From contig JAQTNF010000004.1 of NCBI GenBank assembly GCA_028713995.1, positions 17,563-81,562 on the forward strand: 64,000 nt of DNA, given 5' to 3'. The position numbers and the translations under genes were made by a program. Shown here piece after piece: positions 8,558-16,666 of the stretch; the first letter of the stretch is position 1, and every line of letters begins with the position of its first letter. The notes below the pieces were generated by a model, which saw only the letters and a list, made by a program, of their open reading frames with translations, was not told where the DNA came from and searched no databases. This DNA comes from Deltaproteobacteria bacterium. Its GTDB lineage: Bacteria; Myxococcota_A; Polyangia; JAAYKL01.

Positions 8558-9427
8558 ATGGCCCGCGACGCGGCGCGAAAACCCGACTGGCTCAAGGTGC
8601 GCATCCCCGGCGGCGAGCGCTTCAAGACCGTGCGCCGGGCAATCGAAGGCCACGGGCTGCACACGGTGTGCGACGAGGCGCGCTGCCCGAACCGCGGCGA
8701 GTGCTGGGACTTGGGCACGGCCACGTTCCTCATCCTCGGCGACGTGTGCACGCGCGGCTGCGCCTTTTGCGCCGTGGCACGCGGCGACGTCGGCAACCCG
8801 CCCGATCCGGACGAGCCGGCCCGCGTGGCGCGCGCCGCGACCGAGATGGGGCTCGACTACGCGGTGGTCACGTCGGTCACGCGCGACGACCTGCCGGACG
8901 GCGGCGCCTCGCTCTTCGCGGCCACGGTGCGCGCGCTCAAGACGCTCGATCGCCCGCCGCTCGTGGAGGTGCTGGTGCCCGACTACCTGGGCGCGGATCT
9001 CGACGCGGTTTTGAGCGCGCGACCCGAGGTGCTCGCGCACAACATCGAGGTCGTGGAGCGCCTCGCGCCGGCCATGCGCCACCCGCGCTTCTCGTATGTA
9101 CGCTCGCTCGAGGCCCTCGCGCAGGCCGCGGGACGCGCGATCACCAAGTCGTCCATCCTGCTCGGGCTCGGCGAGACGTCGGGCGAGGTGGAGCGCGCCA
9201 TGGCCGACCTGCGCGACGCGGGCGTCGCGATCCTGGTGCTCGGCCAGTACCTGCGGCCCACGGCGAAGCACGCCCCGGTCGTCGAGTACGTGGACCCCGC
9301 GCGGTTCAACGAGCTGGCCGCACTCGGGACGGACATGGGCTTTTCGTTCGTGGCGGCGAGCCCGCTCGCCCGCACGTCTTACAGGGCCGCCGAGGCGTTC
9401 GTACGCCGCGCCGCAGAAGGAAGGTGA
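8558..9427 (+). CDS. lipA: Lipoyl synthase
   Basis: This is a 289-residue radical SAM enzyme that inserts two sulfurs into protein-bound octanoyl groups to form lipoyl cofactors. The auxiliary cluster motif is CDEARCPNRGEC (C-x4-C-x5-C) and the SAM cluster motif is CTRGCAFC (C-x3-C-x2-C). The conserved TSVTRDDLPDGGA, NIEVVERL and KSSILLGLGET segments are present. The track ORF begins at 8390, but the ATG at 8558 has AAGGAGG 8 bp upstream and gives the family's normal N-terminus. It is followed 5 bp later by lpdA and then lipB, a lipoate synthesis and use operon. Confidence 0.97.
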   Translation: MARDAARKPDWLKVRIPGGERFKTVRRAIEGHGLHTVCDEARCPNRGECWDLGTATFLILGDVCTRGCAFCAVARGDVGNPPDPDEPARVARAATEMGLDYAVVTSVTRDDLPDGGASLFAATVRALKTLDRPPLVEVLVPDYLGADLDAVLSARPEVLAHNIEVVERLAPAMRHPRFSYVRSLEALAQAAGRAITKSSILLGLGETSGEVERAMADLRDAGVAILVLGQYLRPTAKHAPVVEYVDPARFNELAALGTDMGFSFVAASPLARTSYRAAEAFVRRAAEGR

Positions 9428-9432
9428 GGAGA

Positions 9433-10845
9433 ATGGAGACGAAATCCGCGGATCTGGTCATCCTGGGCGCCGGGCCCGGGGGTTACGTGGCCGCCATCCG
9501 GGGCGCGCAGCTCGGGCTCGAGACCATCGTGGTCGAGGACGGGCAGGTGGGCGGCGTGTGCCTGAACTGGGGCTGCATCCCGTCCAAGGCGCTCATCCAC
9601 GCGGCCGACACCTTGCACGTCCTGCGGGCCGACGCGGCCGAGATGGGCATCCGCGGGGTCGAGGGCGCTTCGCTCGACGCGGGCGCCATGCAGGAGTGGA
9701 AGGGAGGCATCGTCAAGAAGCTCGTCACGGGCGTGAAGACGCTGTTCAAGGGCAACGGCGTGACGCTCGTGAACGGCCGCGGCACGCTGCTCTCTTTGAC
9801 CGAGGTGGAGGTCGCGACCAAGGACGGACCGGTGCGCGTCACGGCGCGCAAAGGCGTCATCCTGGCCACGGGCGGCAGCCCCATCGACCTGCCCGCCCTG
9901 CCGCGCGACGGTGAAACGGTCATCGGCGCGAGGGAGGCCGTGTCCCTCGGCCGCATCCCGGGCCGCGTGGCGGTCATCGGCGGCGGCGTGATCGGGCTCG
10001 AGCTCGGCACGGTGCTGCGCAAGCTCGGCGCCGAGGTCACGGTCGTGGAGCTGCTCCCGACGATCCTGCCCGGCATGGATCCGGACGTGGTGTCCGCGGT
10101 GGCGCGCCGCCTGCGCCAGCTCAAGATGGAGGTGCTCACGTCGGCGCGGGCCGAGGCCGTGGAGAGGCGGGGCCAGGGCGCGGCGCTCACCGTGACGCGC
10201 GAAGGCGAAGCGCGCACGATCGAGGTGGACAAGGTGCTCGTGGCCGTGGGCATGCGGCCCGTGGCCACCGGGATCGGGCTCGAGGCGCTCGGCGTGCGCA
10301 CGGACAAACGCGGGTTCGTGGAGACCGACGAACGCTGTTGCACGAGCGTGCCGGGCGTGTACGCGGTCGGCGATCTCGCGGGCCAGCCCATGCTCGCGCA
10401 CAAGGCCTCGTTCGAGGGCGAGATCGCGGCCGAGGCGATCGCCGGGCACGGGGAACGAACTCGCAAGAAGGCCATCCCGTCCGCGGTGTTCACGGATCCC
10501 GAGGTCGGGAGCGTGGGCCTCACCGAGCCGGACGCCGTGGCCGCGGGGCACGAGGTCAAGGTGGGCAGGTTCTTCTTCGCCGCGTCGGGCAAGGCCATGG
10601 CGCTCCAGGAGACGGGCGGGCTCGCCAAGGTGGTGGCCGACGCGAGGACCGGCAGGATCCTGGGCGCGCACATCGCGGGCCCGCACGCGTCCGACCTGCT
10701 CGCCGAGGCGGCCCTGGCCGTGGAGCTGGGACTCGAGCCACGGCGCGTGGGCGAGATCGTGCACGCGCACCCCACGCTCTCCGAGGTGCTCTGCGAGGCC
10801 ATGCTCGCGGTCACCGGCGAGGCCATCCACGCGGTCCGCAAGTGA
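9433..10845 (+). CDS. lpdA: Dihydrolipoyl dehydrogenase (E3)
   Basis: This is a 470-residue FAD flavoprotein that reoxidises dihydrolipoyl groups of 2-oxoacid dehydrogenase or glycine cleavage complexes. The FAD-binding GAGPGGYVAA is at the N-terminus, and the redox disulfide is in GGVCLNWGCIPSK (C-x4-C). The NAD-binding GGGVIGLELG is near residue 180, the second FAD motif is YAVGDLAG, and the catalytic His-Glu pair is in HAHPTLSEVL at the C-terminus. The ORF track extends it upstream to 8668, but the ATG at 9433 (after GGTGAGGAGA) fits the family start. It sits between lipA and lipB with no E1/E2 genes nearby. Confidence 0.97.
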   Translation: METKSADLVILGAGPGGYVAAIRGAQLGLETIVVEDGQVGGVCLNWGCIPSKALIHAADTLHVLRADAAEMGIRGVEGASLDAGAMQEWKGGIVKKLVTGVKTLFKGNGVTLVNGRGTLLSLTEVEVATKDGPVRVTARKGVILATGGSPIDLPALPRDGETVIGAREAVSLGRIPGRVAVIGGGVIGLELGTVLRKLGAEVTVVELLPTILPGMDPDVVSAVARRLRQLKMEVLTSARAEAVERRGQGAALTVTREGEARTIEVDKVLVAVGMRPVATGIGLEALGVRTDKRGFVETDERCCTSVPGVYAVGDLAGQPMLAHKASFEGEIAAEAIAGHGERTRKKAIPSAVFTDPEVGSVGLTEPDAVAAGHEVKVGRFFFAASGKAMALQETGGLAKVVADARTGRILGAHIAGPHASDLLAEAALAVELGLEPRRVGEIVHAHPTLSEVLCEAMLAVTGEAIHAVRK

Positions 10846-10856
10846 CGAGGCGCACG

Positions 10857-11510
10857 GTGAAGCTCGTGATCCTCGGAGGGCGAGCGCCTTACGAGGAAAC
10901 GCGGCGGCAACAGCTCAAGCTCGTGGAGCAACGCAAGGCAGGGGGGCCGGACACGCTCCTTCTTCTCGAGCACGAGCCGGTCATCACTCTCGGCAGGAGC
11001 GCGGACGACAGGGGCGTGCTCGCAAGCGCGCAGGAGCTTGAGCGGCTCGGCGTCCGCGTGCACCGGGTCGAGCGCGGTGGAGAAGCCACGTACCATGGCC
11101 CGGGGCAGATCGTGGGCTACCCGGTGGTGCATCTGCCGGGCCTGGGGCTCGGCGTGCGCAAGTACGTGAGCCTGCTCGAGGAGGTCATGATCCGCGTTGC
11201 GGCGCGCTACGGCGTGACCGCGTTCCGCAAGCCCAAGCTCACGGGCGCCTTCACGGCTCAAGGCAAGCTCGGCGCCATCGGCGTGCGCGTCACGCGCGGC
11301 GTCGCGTTCCACGGCTTCGCGTTCAACGTATGCCCCGATCTCTCGCACTACCGGCTCATCGTCCCGTGCGGCCTCGTCGACACGCCCGTCGCCTCGTTGG
11401 CCTCGATCCTGGGGCGAGCCCCGTCCATGGCCGAAGCGCGCGAGGCGATCGCGGATGCGTTCGTGGCTGTCTTCGACGTCGACCTCGTGGCCAGTCCACA
11501 ACGGGAGTGA
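10857..11510 (+). CDS. lipB: Octanoyl-ACP:protein octanoyltransferase
   Basis: This protein of about 217 residues transfers octanoate from acyl carrier protein to lipoyl domains, the step before LipA. Family motifs are present: RGGEATYHGPGQIVGYPVV, the catalytic Lys region GKLGAIGVRVTRGVAFHG, and the catalytic Cys in VPCGLVD. Two GTG starts are possible. The one at 10842 overlaps the lpdA stop; the one at 10857 has GAGG at 6 bp spacing and gives MKLVILG, so I prefer it. It is the third gene of the lipA-lpdA-lipB operon. No terminator hairpin is obvious after it. Confidence 0.95.
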   Translation: MKLVILGGRAPYEETRRQQLKLVEQRKAGGPDTLLLLEHEPVITLGRSADDRGVLASAQELERLGVRVHRVERGGEATYHGPGQIVGYPVVHLPGLGLGVRKYVSLLEEVMIRVAARYGVTAFRKPKLTGAFTAQGKLGAIGVRVTRGVAFHGFAFNVCPDLSHYRLIVPCGLVDTPVASLASILGRAPSMAEAREAIADAFVAVFDVDLVASPQRE

Positions 11511-11636
11511 ATCCCGCGGCCACGATATATTGTTCCCGTCCTTGGCATAATGCGGCCGAGTGGTACGTTGATGATTATGGATGGGAGTGAATAGGGGGAC
11601 GGCCGTCGTCCGTCCAAGTCGTGACGGAGGTGCGTC

Positions 11637-12986
11637 ATGAAGCCAGTTCTAAGAACCGCGGTGCTTGTCGTCGGCGCGATCGCCGTTCTCGGGTGGTCCC
11701 CGGACGCGACGGCGCAGCTTGTCGGCAGGAGGAACGGCGGCGATCACGCGGCGCCGGTCGAGCACCGATCGCAGGGAAACCGCCTGTCGAAGGGTCGAGT
11801 CCAGCCCGCGGGCGCGCTCCGAAAGCGCAAACCCGTCGCGGCGGTGCAGCCGCCGATGGCCGTCCAGGCTCCGCAGGCGGCACAGGCTCCGCGGGCGGCA
11901 CAGGCTCCGCGGGCGGCACAGGCTCCGCGGGCGACACAGGCTCCGCAGGCGGCACGGGCGTCCATGCGCGCGCCGGCGCCCATGTCCACGCCTTCAGCGG
12001 TCACCCAGCGTCCGCCCCGGCTCGCAACGCCCGTTGCGAACCGGCCGATCGTCTCGAATCCGGGCGTCGTCCGTCCCGCCCCCAGGCCGAGCCAGGCGCT
12101 CGTGCGCCCGTCCGCCGTGACGCAGCGCGTGCAGCCGACCTTCAAGCGCGGCGGCCGCGTATTTGGCCAGCAGGTGGTCGTGCGCAACAACGAGGTCCTG
12201 GTGCGGCGCTCGTACTCACACTCGCAGCGCGCGGATCGCCACCGTGGTCACGACGGCCATGAAGGCCATCACGACGAGGACCGCTACTACCATCACGAGC
12301 ACTGGCACCACCACGACTACGACTGCTACGTGCACACCTGGGCCTACGGCCCCTGGTTCTGGCCCTTCTGGTACGCGCCTTTCCCGGCGCCCTGGCCCTA
12401 CACCTGGGTCTGGGTGGGAGCCCCCTGGTACGCGACCTGGGGCTGGTACTGGGAGCCGTACCCGGTCTACGTCGGGCCGTCCTACTGGGTCACGGACTAC
12501 GTGATGGCGCGCGAGCTGGAGGACGAGTACGCCCGGGGCTACGCGGCCGGCCAGCAGTCGGCGGGCACGCCCATCTCGCAGCCCGTGAAGGAGCAGCTGC
12601 GCACCCAGGTGGAAGCCACGGCCAAGGGGTTCGAGGCCAACGAGCCGGTCACGCTCGAGGCGGCCCTTGGCGACCCGAACCACCTCTTCGTCGTGGACAC
12701 GCCGCTGTCGGTCGCGACCGCACAGAACGCGACCTGCGCGCTTTCGGGCGGCGACATCGTCAAGCCGGCCGGTGAGAGCGACCCGGACGCGGCCGTGGCC
12801 ACGATGGTCGTTGTGACCGCGAAGCGCGAGAGCTGCGCGGCCGGCTCTCAGGTCACCCTCTCGTACACCGACCTCCAGGAGATGCTGAACACCTTCGGCG
12901 CCGCGGTCGACGACGGCATGAACGAGCTGCAAAAGCAGCACGGCGCGCCGGGCAAGGCCGCCGAGCAGGGCGAGACCGCCCAGTAG
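11637..12986 (+). CDS. Secreted Ala/Pro/Gln-repeat and His/Trp-rich protein
   Basis: This 449-residue protein of unknown function has a signal peptide (MKPVLRTAVLVVGAIAVLG ... DATAQ). A basic Ala/Pro/Gln-rich stretch follows, with five near-identical hexapeptides of the AAQAPR type around residues 80-108. Around residues 200-240 there is a very dense His/Asp/Glu/Tyr run (HRGHDGHEGHHDEDRYYHHE), then a Trp/Pro/Tyr-rich segment (PWFWPFWYAPFPAPWPYTW). The C-terminal 170 residues look like an ordinary folded domain with paired cysteines. The His cluster could bind metal and the Trp-rich part could contact membrane or wall, but neither is shown. GGAGG lies 7 bp before the ATG. It stands alone between lipB and tRNA-Asn. 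Confidence 0.85.
   Translation: MKPVLRTAVLVVGAIAVLGWSPDATAQLVGRRNGGDHAAPVEHRSQGNRLSKGRVQPAGALRKRKPVAAVQPPMAVQAPQAAQAPRAAQAPRAAQAPRATQAPQAARASMRAPAPMSTPSAVTQRPPRLATPVANRPIVSNPGVVRPAPRPSQALVRPSAVTQRVQPTFKRGGRVFGQQVVVRNNEVLVRRSYSHSQRADRHRGHDGHEGHHDEDRYYHHEHWHHHDYDCYVHTWAYGPWFWPFWYAPFPAPWPYTWVWVGAPWYATWGWYWEPYPVYVGPSYWVTDYVMARELEDEYARGYAAGQQSAGTPISQPVKEQLRTQVEATAKGFEANEPVTLEAALGDPNHLFVVDTPLSVATAQNATCALSGGDIVKPAGESDPDAAVATMVVVTAKRESCAAGSQVTLSYTDLQEMLNTFGAAVDDGMNELQKQHGAPGKAAEQGETAQ
11873..11944 (+). repeat. 18-bp in-frame tandem repeat
   Basis: Four near-perfect copies of GCRGGCGGCACAGGCTCC, with a degenerate fifth, encode the AQAPRA hexapeptides of the secreted protein. Being a multiple of three, copy number can change without breaking the frame. 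Confidence 0.85.
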
Positions 12987-13023
12987 ACGGCCGGGTCGAT
13001 GTCGGTTCTGTCAATGTAGGTTC

Positions 13024-13051
13024 TTGACAGGCCGCGTCTTCCGCCTACACT
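13024..13051 (+). promoter_or_regulatory. Promoter of tRNA-Asn
   Basis: A consensus TTGACA is followed after 16 bp by TACACT, 16 bp ahead of the first base of the mature tRNA. Position and strength fit a stable RNA promoter. Confidence 0.65.
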
Positions 13052-13067
13052 CCGGCGCTGTGCTTGT

Positions 13068-13143
13068 TCCGGTTTAGCTCAGTCGGTAGAGCAAGCGGCT
13101 GTTAACCGCTGGGTCGGGGGTTCAAGTCCCTCAACCGGAGCCA
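13068..13143 (+). tRNA. tRNA-Asn (anticodon GUU), CCA encoded
   Basis: The full cloverleaf can be folded by eye. The acceptor stem is TCCGGTT/AACCGGA and the D arm contains AGCTCAGTCGGTAGAGC. The anticodon arm has loop CTGTTAA, giving GUU, and the T arm is GGGGGTTCAAGTCCC. The discriminator base is G and CCA is encoded. It marks the left border of the defence island; no duplicate of its 3' end was found by eye farther right. Confidence 0.97.
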
Positions 13144-13148
13144 CGCAG

Positions 13149-13176
13149 GGGGGAGCCACTAACAGGTGGCTCCCCC
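13149..13176 (+). terminator. Perfect 11-bp hairpin after tRNA-Asn
   Basis: GGGGGAGCCAC and GTGGCTCCCCC form an uninterrupted 11-bp stem around a TAACAG loop, 5 bp after the CCA end. There is no U tract, so it may work as a processing or strong pausing hairpin rather than a classical terminator. It is followed by a second hairpin with a T-rich tail. Confidence 0.6.
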
Positions 13177-13216
13177 GCTTAACGCCGCGCAGAGCGCGCG
13201 GCTTGACGATACAAGC

Positions 13217-13254
13217 GGAAGCCCCGTCTCGGTGAGGCGGGGCTTCCGTGTTTG
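13217..13254 (+). terminator. Rho-independent-type terminator
   Basis: GGAAGCCCCG pairs with CGGGGCTTCC (10 bp) around an 11-base loop, followed by GTGTTTG. It would end the tRNA-Asn transcript. From here to 13486 I see no convincing gene; the short track ORFs there lack ribosome sites and overlap each other. Confidence 0.65.
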
Positions 13255-13486
13255 TGGAGCCACGGGATCGGTGGCCGAAGCGGCTCTGTTGGTCAACGAG
13301 TCTTTCTCAGAGACGTCGGAGCCAATTCTGGTTCTTGGAGTGGAGGCTTGCCAACCCATCGAAGAATGCCACTGCCTTTGTCCGAGGGGAAACTGAACGG
13401 CGTGCTAAAATCGGTGTTGGGCCAAGGGATCGCGATCCCTCACCATGTCTGTGCGCTTGAGATTGAGTGGGCAGAAGGAAGTTCGC

Positions 13487-14926
13487 ATGGCGAAGATCAG
13501 ACATCCGAGACTGTTCTCCAAATATTTCAACATTGATCCCGCCCGTCTTGCTTCCATGGGGATCATGGATCCAGTTTTAAACGTCGATACCAAACTGTTC
13601 ATCGATCCGCTGCTGCTATCAAGGAGTAGCCACCAAGCGATTGCGACTGACGCCCCGGTTAGCTTTCGTAAATACTTTGAGAATATCATCAGACTTCTGC
13701 GATCCACCCGATGCCGTGATGATGTAGCTTGGCGCGAGGTGACTAGGCGCCTCTTGATTCGAGAGGTGAAGTGGACCTGCATCGGGTACGGCGCTTCTTC
13801 TATCCGCGGCCGGCGGTCGGCACGATCTCTCACGGATCGTCTCGTTCAGACGGCGAAGGAAATAGTGGACCTTGGTATCACGGATCCTGAACTTTTCAGT
13901 CTCCTTCCTTTGATCGAGGACGGCATCGGCCCCGATCTCATCAGTGACTTGACGACCGTGGCGATTCTCAATGATCTCGCCGCGTTTACGGCGCAGATCG
14001 CCCTGCATCTTAGTATTCCGACGCGCTCCTTTACGTTCGGTGACCACGCCTACCAGTTGCCCGTAAATCCTACCGAGCGGAAGCTTGTGCCAGTACTGCT
14101 ATTGCCGCGGGATATCCTAAGTGCCCTTCCAGTCGCATCGGACTGGAGTGAGGTAGCTGACGCCGCCGCGAAGACGAGCGAACTTCGGCGTCGCGTCAAT
14201 CGCCTGATCGGTAATATCTGGGCGGCGAAAACACGAAAAGAGAAGGCATTTCTCCGTTCGACTGTTCTTTCGAGTAGAGAGGCATTCCAGACGTTGCTCG
14301 ACACCGTGCGCCAAGCGACGACTGACCCCTACGATATTGATCGTGACACAGAGGGGCTGTTCAAGTGGCGTTCGGTCTTCCAGACTGTAGCGACCCAGTA
14401 TCCATTACCGCTCTCGTTGGCTGGTCCTCCTAGTGCCATAATCGCGAAAGCCGTAGTTGATGCCATCGTGGCCCAGTTTCAGTCGCTGGTCGAGGACAAG
14501 GGTCTGTGGAAGTTGCTTTGGAATGGCAACAAGCCCCATCGGGAGAAGGTCAGTCAGATGCTGTTTTTCGCCGTCGCAGAGTCTTACTGCCAGGCGAACA
14601 ATATTGATGTCACGCCTGAAGCCGATACCGGATCCGGTCCAGTTGATTTCAAGTTCTCGTCCGGGTACTCGGTCCGCATCCTGGTCGAGGTCAAGTTGTC
14701 AAACAACCCCAAGCTCATCCAGGGATACAAAGCACAGTTGGAGACATACAAAGCTTCCCAACGCCCTGTCCATGCGATCTACTTGGTCATCGATGTGGGG
14801 AAACTCGGTGACAAAGACCAGAAGCTTCTAGATGTGAAGAACGTCTGGAATTTCAGCTCGCCGGTTTCAGAGGTCATTTTCGTTGATGGCAATGTCAGGC
14901 TGTCCGCAAGCCAACGTAGGGCTTGA
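13487..14926 (+). CDS. Uncharacterised protein with C-terminal PD-(D/E)XK-like nuclease motif
   Basis: This 479-residue protein is the first gene of the island. The ATG at 13487 (after GAAGGA) gives MAKIRHPRLFSKYFNIDP; the track's longer start at 13445 is less likely. The N-terminal two thirds contain LNVDTKLFIDPLLL and many helices but no motif I can name. Near residues 384-425 are GPVDFKF followed by ILVEVKLSN and a helix LIQGYKAQLETYKAS. The D, E-V-K and helix layout is that of PD-(D/E)XK nucleases. GC is lower than in the flanking core genes, suggesting acquisition. It converges with the DUF4365 gene with a 62-bp gap. A defence role is inferred from location only. Confidence 0.72.
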   Translation: MAKIRHPRLFSKYFNIDPARLASMGIMDPVLNVDTKLFIDPLLLSRSSHQAIATDAPVSFRKYFENIIRLLRSTRCRDDVAWREVTRRLLIREVKWTCIGYGASSIRGRRSARSLTDRLVQTAKEIVDLGITDPELFSLLPLIEDGIGPDLISDLTTVAILNDLAAFTAQIALHLSIPTRSFTFGDHAYQLPVNPTERKLVPVLLLPRDILSALPVASDWSEVADAAAKTSELRRRVNRLIGNIWAAKTRKEKAFLRSTVLSSREAFQTLLDTVRQATTDPYDIDRDTEGLFKWRSVFQTVATQYPLPLSLAGPPSAIIAKAVVDAIVAQFQSLVEDKGLWKLLWNGNKPHREKVSQMLFFAVAESYCQANNIDVTPEADTGSGPVDFKFSSGYSVRILVEVKLSNNPKLIQGYKAQLETYKASQRPVHAIYLVIDVGKLGDKDQKLLDVKNVWNFSSPVSEVIFVDGNVRLSASQRRA

Positions 14927-14988
14927 AAACAGGGAGATGACTTACTATTCCTTCAATTTGATGGAGTACAAGTAAGCGGACCGAGTCC

Positions 14989-16644
14989 TTATTCTCCAAT
15001 AATGGAAGGGATGTCTTCGAAAGGCCCAATAGGTGATTCGCCGCTGACAATCCGTGCAGCTTCGTGGTGGAGGTCGACCAACACCTCCTCACGGGCGATT
15101 CTTTCAATATCAGCAGCCTCTTTAACGGCGTCAGCCTTGTCGCCTTTGAGCCAAAGCGCGTTGACAAGCAGGAGTCGTGTCCGAACCCACTGCTCCGTTG
15201 CCCGCTCCTTTTCAAACAGCGCACAGGCGTGTTCAAGACGCGCGATTGTTCGGCCGATCTGTTGTGTACGACCAACCGCCAACTCTGGGGTCGGCGGAAC
15301 GAGTTTGTCGTTGATGAGCGTCTCCTGAATCATGCACAAGCAGAAGACGTACAACCCTTCTGCAACTAGAATGTCCACGTGTAGGCCATCTGCGATCTTC
15401 AGTGCCAGTTCGAAGTCTTTCTCCCACTGACGCATTTTCTCGACAAGGAGTACAGCACTTGCTGCCCTATCGTTCACCATCGCATCTGCAATCCCAATTT
15501 GCTCAGTCATTCGAAAGGTGACAACCTGTTCGCGGAAACTCCTGTTAATGGCATAATACCGTAATTCAAGCGCGATAAAGTCCGCCTGGATAGCCAGGAG
15601 AATCCATGTTCCACCGCGAACTTGAAGTCTTGTTGCTATCGACCGAGCGCTCTCTGCGTACCCATCTCCGCCATTCTTGACCCCATCAAGCCGAAGTCGC
15701 TCTAGTCTTGCATAGATCGCCGATACGCTGTCAGGATACTGAGTCTCGATCTGCGCGACCTCGTTTACGTATTTCTCATAGTCGAGAACGCCTAGCGACT
15801 TACTCAGCGTCGCAGACAGGAATGCATGGAGCGCTCGATCGGTGTCGTTTCTCAAGGTTGAGACTCCACTGCCCTTCAGCGCCTCGAAGGCAGTGCCCAT
15901 CTGTGACAACAGGTAAGCTGCATAAGCTTTCGCCAGGAGTAACGTTCCGTTCAACTCTTCTGGAGGAAGCTTGTTTACTAGTCGCAAGACCTCGTCGGCT
16001 TGACCATGAGCTGCAAGCCCAAGTCCGTGATCTCCAAGGTACTCCGCGATGGTTCCATGGTCTGTAAGATCCGCTTTTGACGGATCATAGGTAAATGGTC
16101 CACTCATATAGACGCCTTGCAGGCGCATCTTGAGCCGCAGATCTTTCTCGCCCAACGCCTCCTCGATCATTCGTTCATGGATCACTTGAACCGCGGCGTG
16201 ATCAAGAACGTCGTAGAAACGCACCGTGATCGAGTGCTGGGTTTGCCAAGCGGTTCCCGACTTCTCGTACTCCACCAAGACCTCCTCCGCCCATCGGTAA
16301 TAGCTTGCGCCGGTGTCCCGGGCGAAGAAAACATAAATCGAGCGCGGACTATTGAGTAGGTAATTCAGATTCTTTCGATCCACAGAGTAGCTGAACGACC
16401 CATCCATATTAGTACCCTTGGTCGATGCCTTGATCTGTGCGTGGAAACGAATATTCGTGGGAGAGGTATCGTATCCCTGATTTAGGAACTGCACCTCGAC
16501 CCAGAAATCCGTTCCATAGTCGATCTCGTCCTCGCGACGGATGACAAACAGAGGATCCTTGAAAAGCCTCCGAAAGGCCTCACGGCTCTCCGTCTCGCCC
16601 ACATGTTCGGTGGTTCGTGTCGGGAGATCGTCAAGATGTCCCAT
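14989..16644 (-). CDS. DUF4365-type nuclease-like protein with TPR-like C-terminus
   Basis: This 551-residue protein begins at the ATG at 16644, which has CGGAGGGG directly upstream; the track's 628-residue version adds an unsupported N-terminus. Residues 35-75 contain EIDYGTDFWVEVQF and IRFHAQIKAS, the D ... E ... Q-x-K pattern of DUF4365 PD-(D/E)XK-like domains. The remaining roughly 350 residues are helical and repeat-like (YLLSQMGTAFEALKG, VWTRLLLVNALWLKG types), resembling TPR repeats. It starts only 22 bp after the jetD stop on the same strand, so it is probably the fifth gene of the Wadjet operon. Its GC is clearly lower than that of jetABCD, so it may be a later addition. Confidence 0.75.
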   Translation of the reverse strand: MGHLDDLPTRTTEHVGETESREAFRRLFKDPLFVIRREDEIDYGTDFWVEVQFLNQGYDTSPTNIRFHAQIKASTKGTNMDGSFSYSVDRKNLNYLLNSPRSIYVFFARDTGASYYRWAEEVLVEYEKSGTAWQTQHSITVRFYDVLDHAAVQVIHERMIEEALGEKDLRLKMRLQGVYMSGPFTYDPSKADLTDHGTIAEYLGDHGLGLAAHGQADEVLRLVNKLPPEELNGTLLLAKAYAAYLLSQMGTAFEALKGSGVSTLRNDTDRALHAFLSATLSKSLGVLDYEKYVNEVAQIETQYPDSVSAIYARLERLRLDGVKNGGDGYAESARSIATRLQVRGGTWILLAIQADFIALELRYYAINRSFREQVVTFRMTEQIGIADAMVNDRAASAVLLVEKMRQWEKDFELALKIADGLHVDILVAEGLYVFCLCMIQETLINDKLVPPTPELAVGRTQQIGRTIARLEHACALFEKERATEQWVRTRLLLVNALWLKGDKADAVKEAADIERIAREEVLVDLHHEAARIVSGESPIGPFEDIPSIIGE

Positions 16645-16666
16645 TTCCCCTCCGTTTCTCCTTGAT

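Noticed and set aside
8668-9432. Upstream part of the 725-residue ORF containing lpdA
   Set aside because: It overlaps lipA in another frame and is Arg-rich; lpdA begins at 9433 with a ribosome site.
9379-11501. Minus-strand ORFs of 483 and 672 residues
   Set aside because: They are antisense to lpdA and lipB, His/Arg/Ala- or Ser-rich, without domains.
13144-13486. Short plus-strand ORFs (for example 13166-13396)
   Set aside because: They span terminator hairpins, overlap each other and lack ribosome sites.
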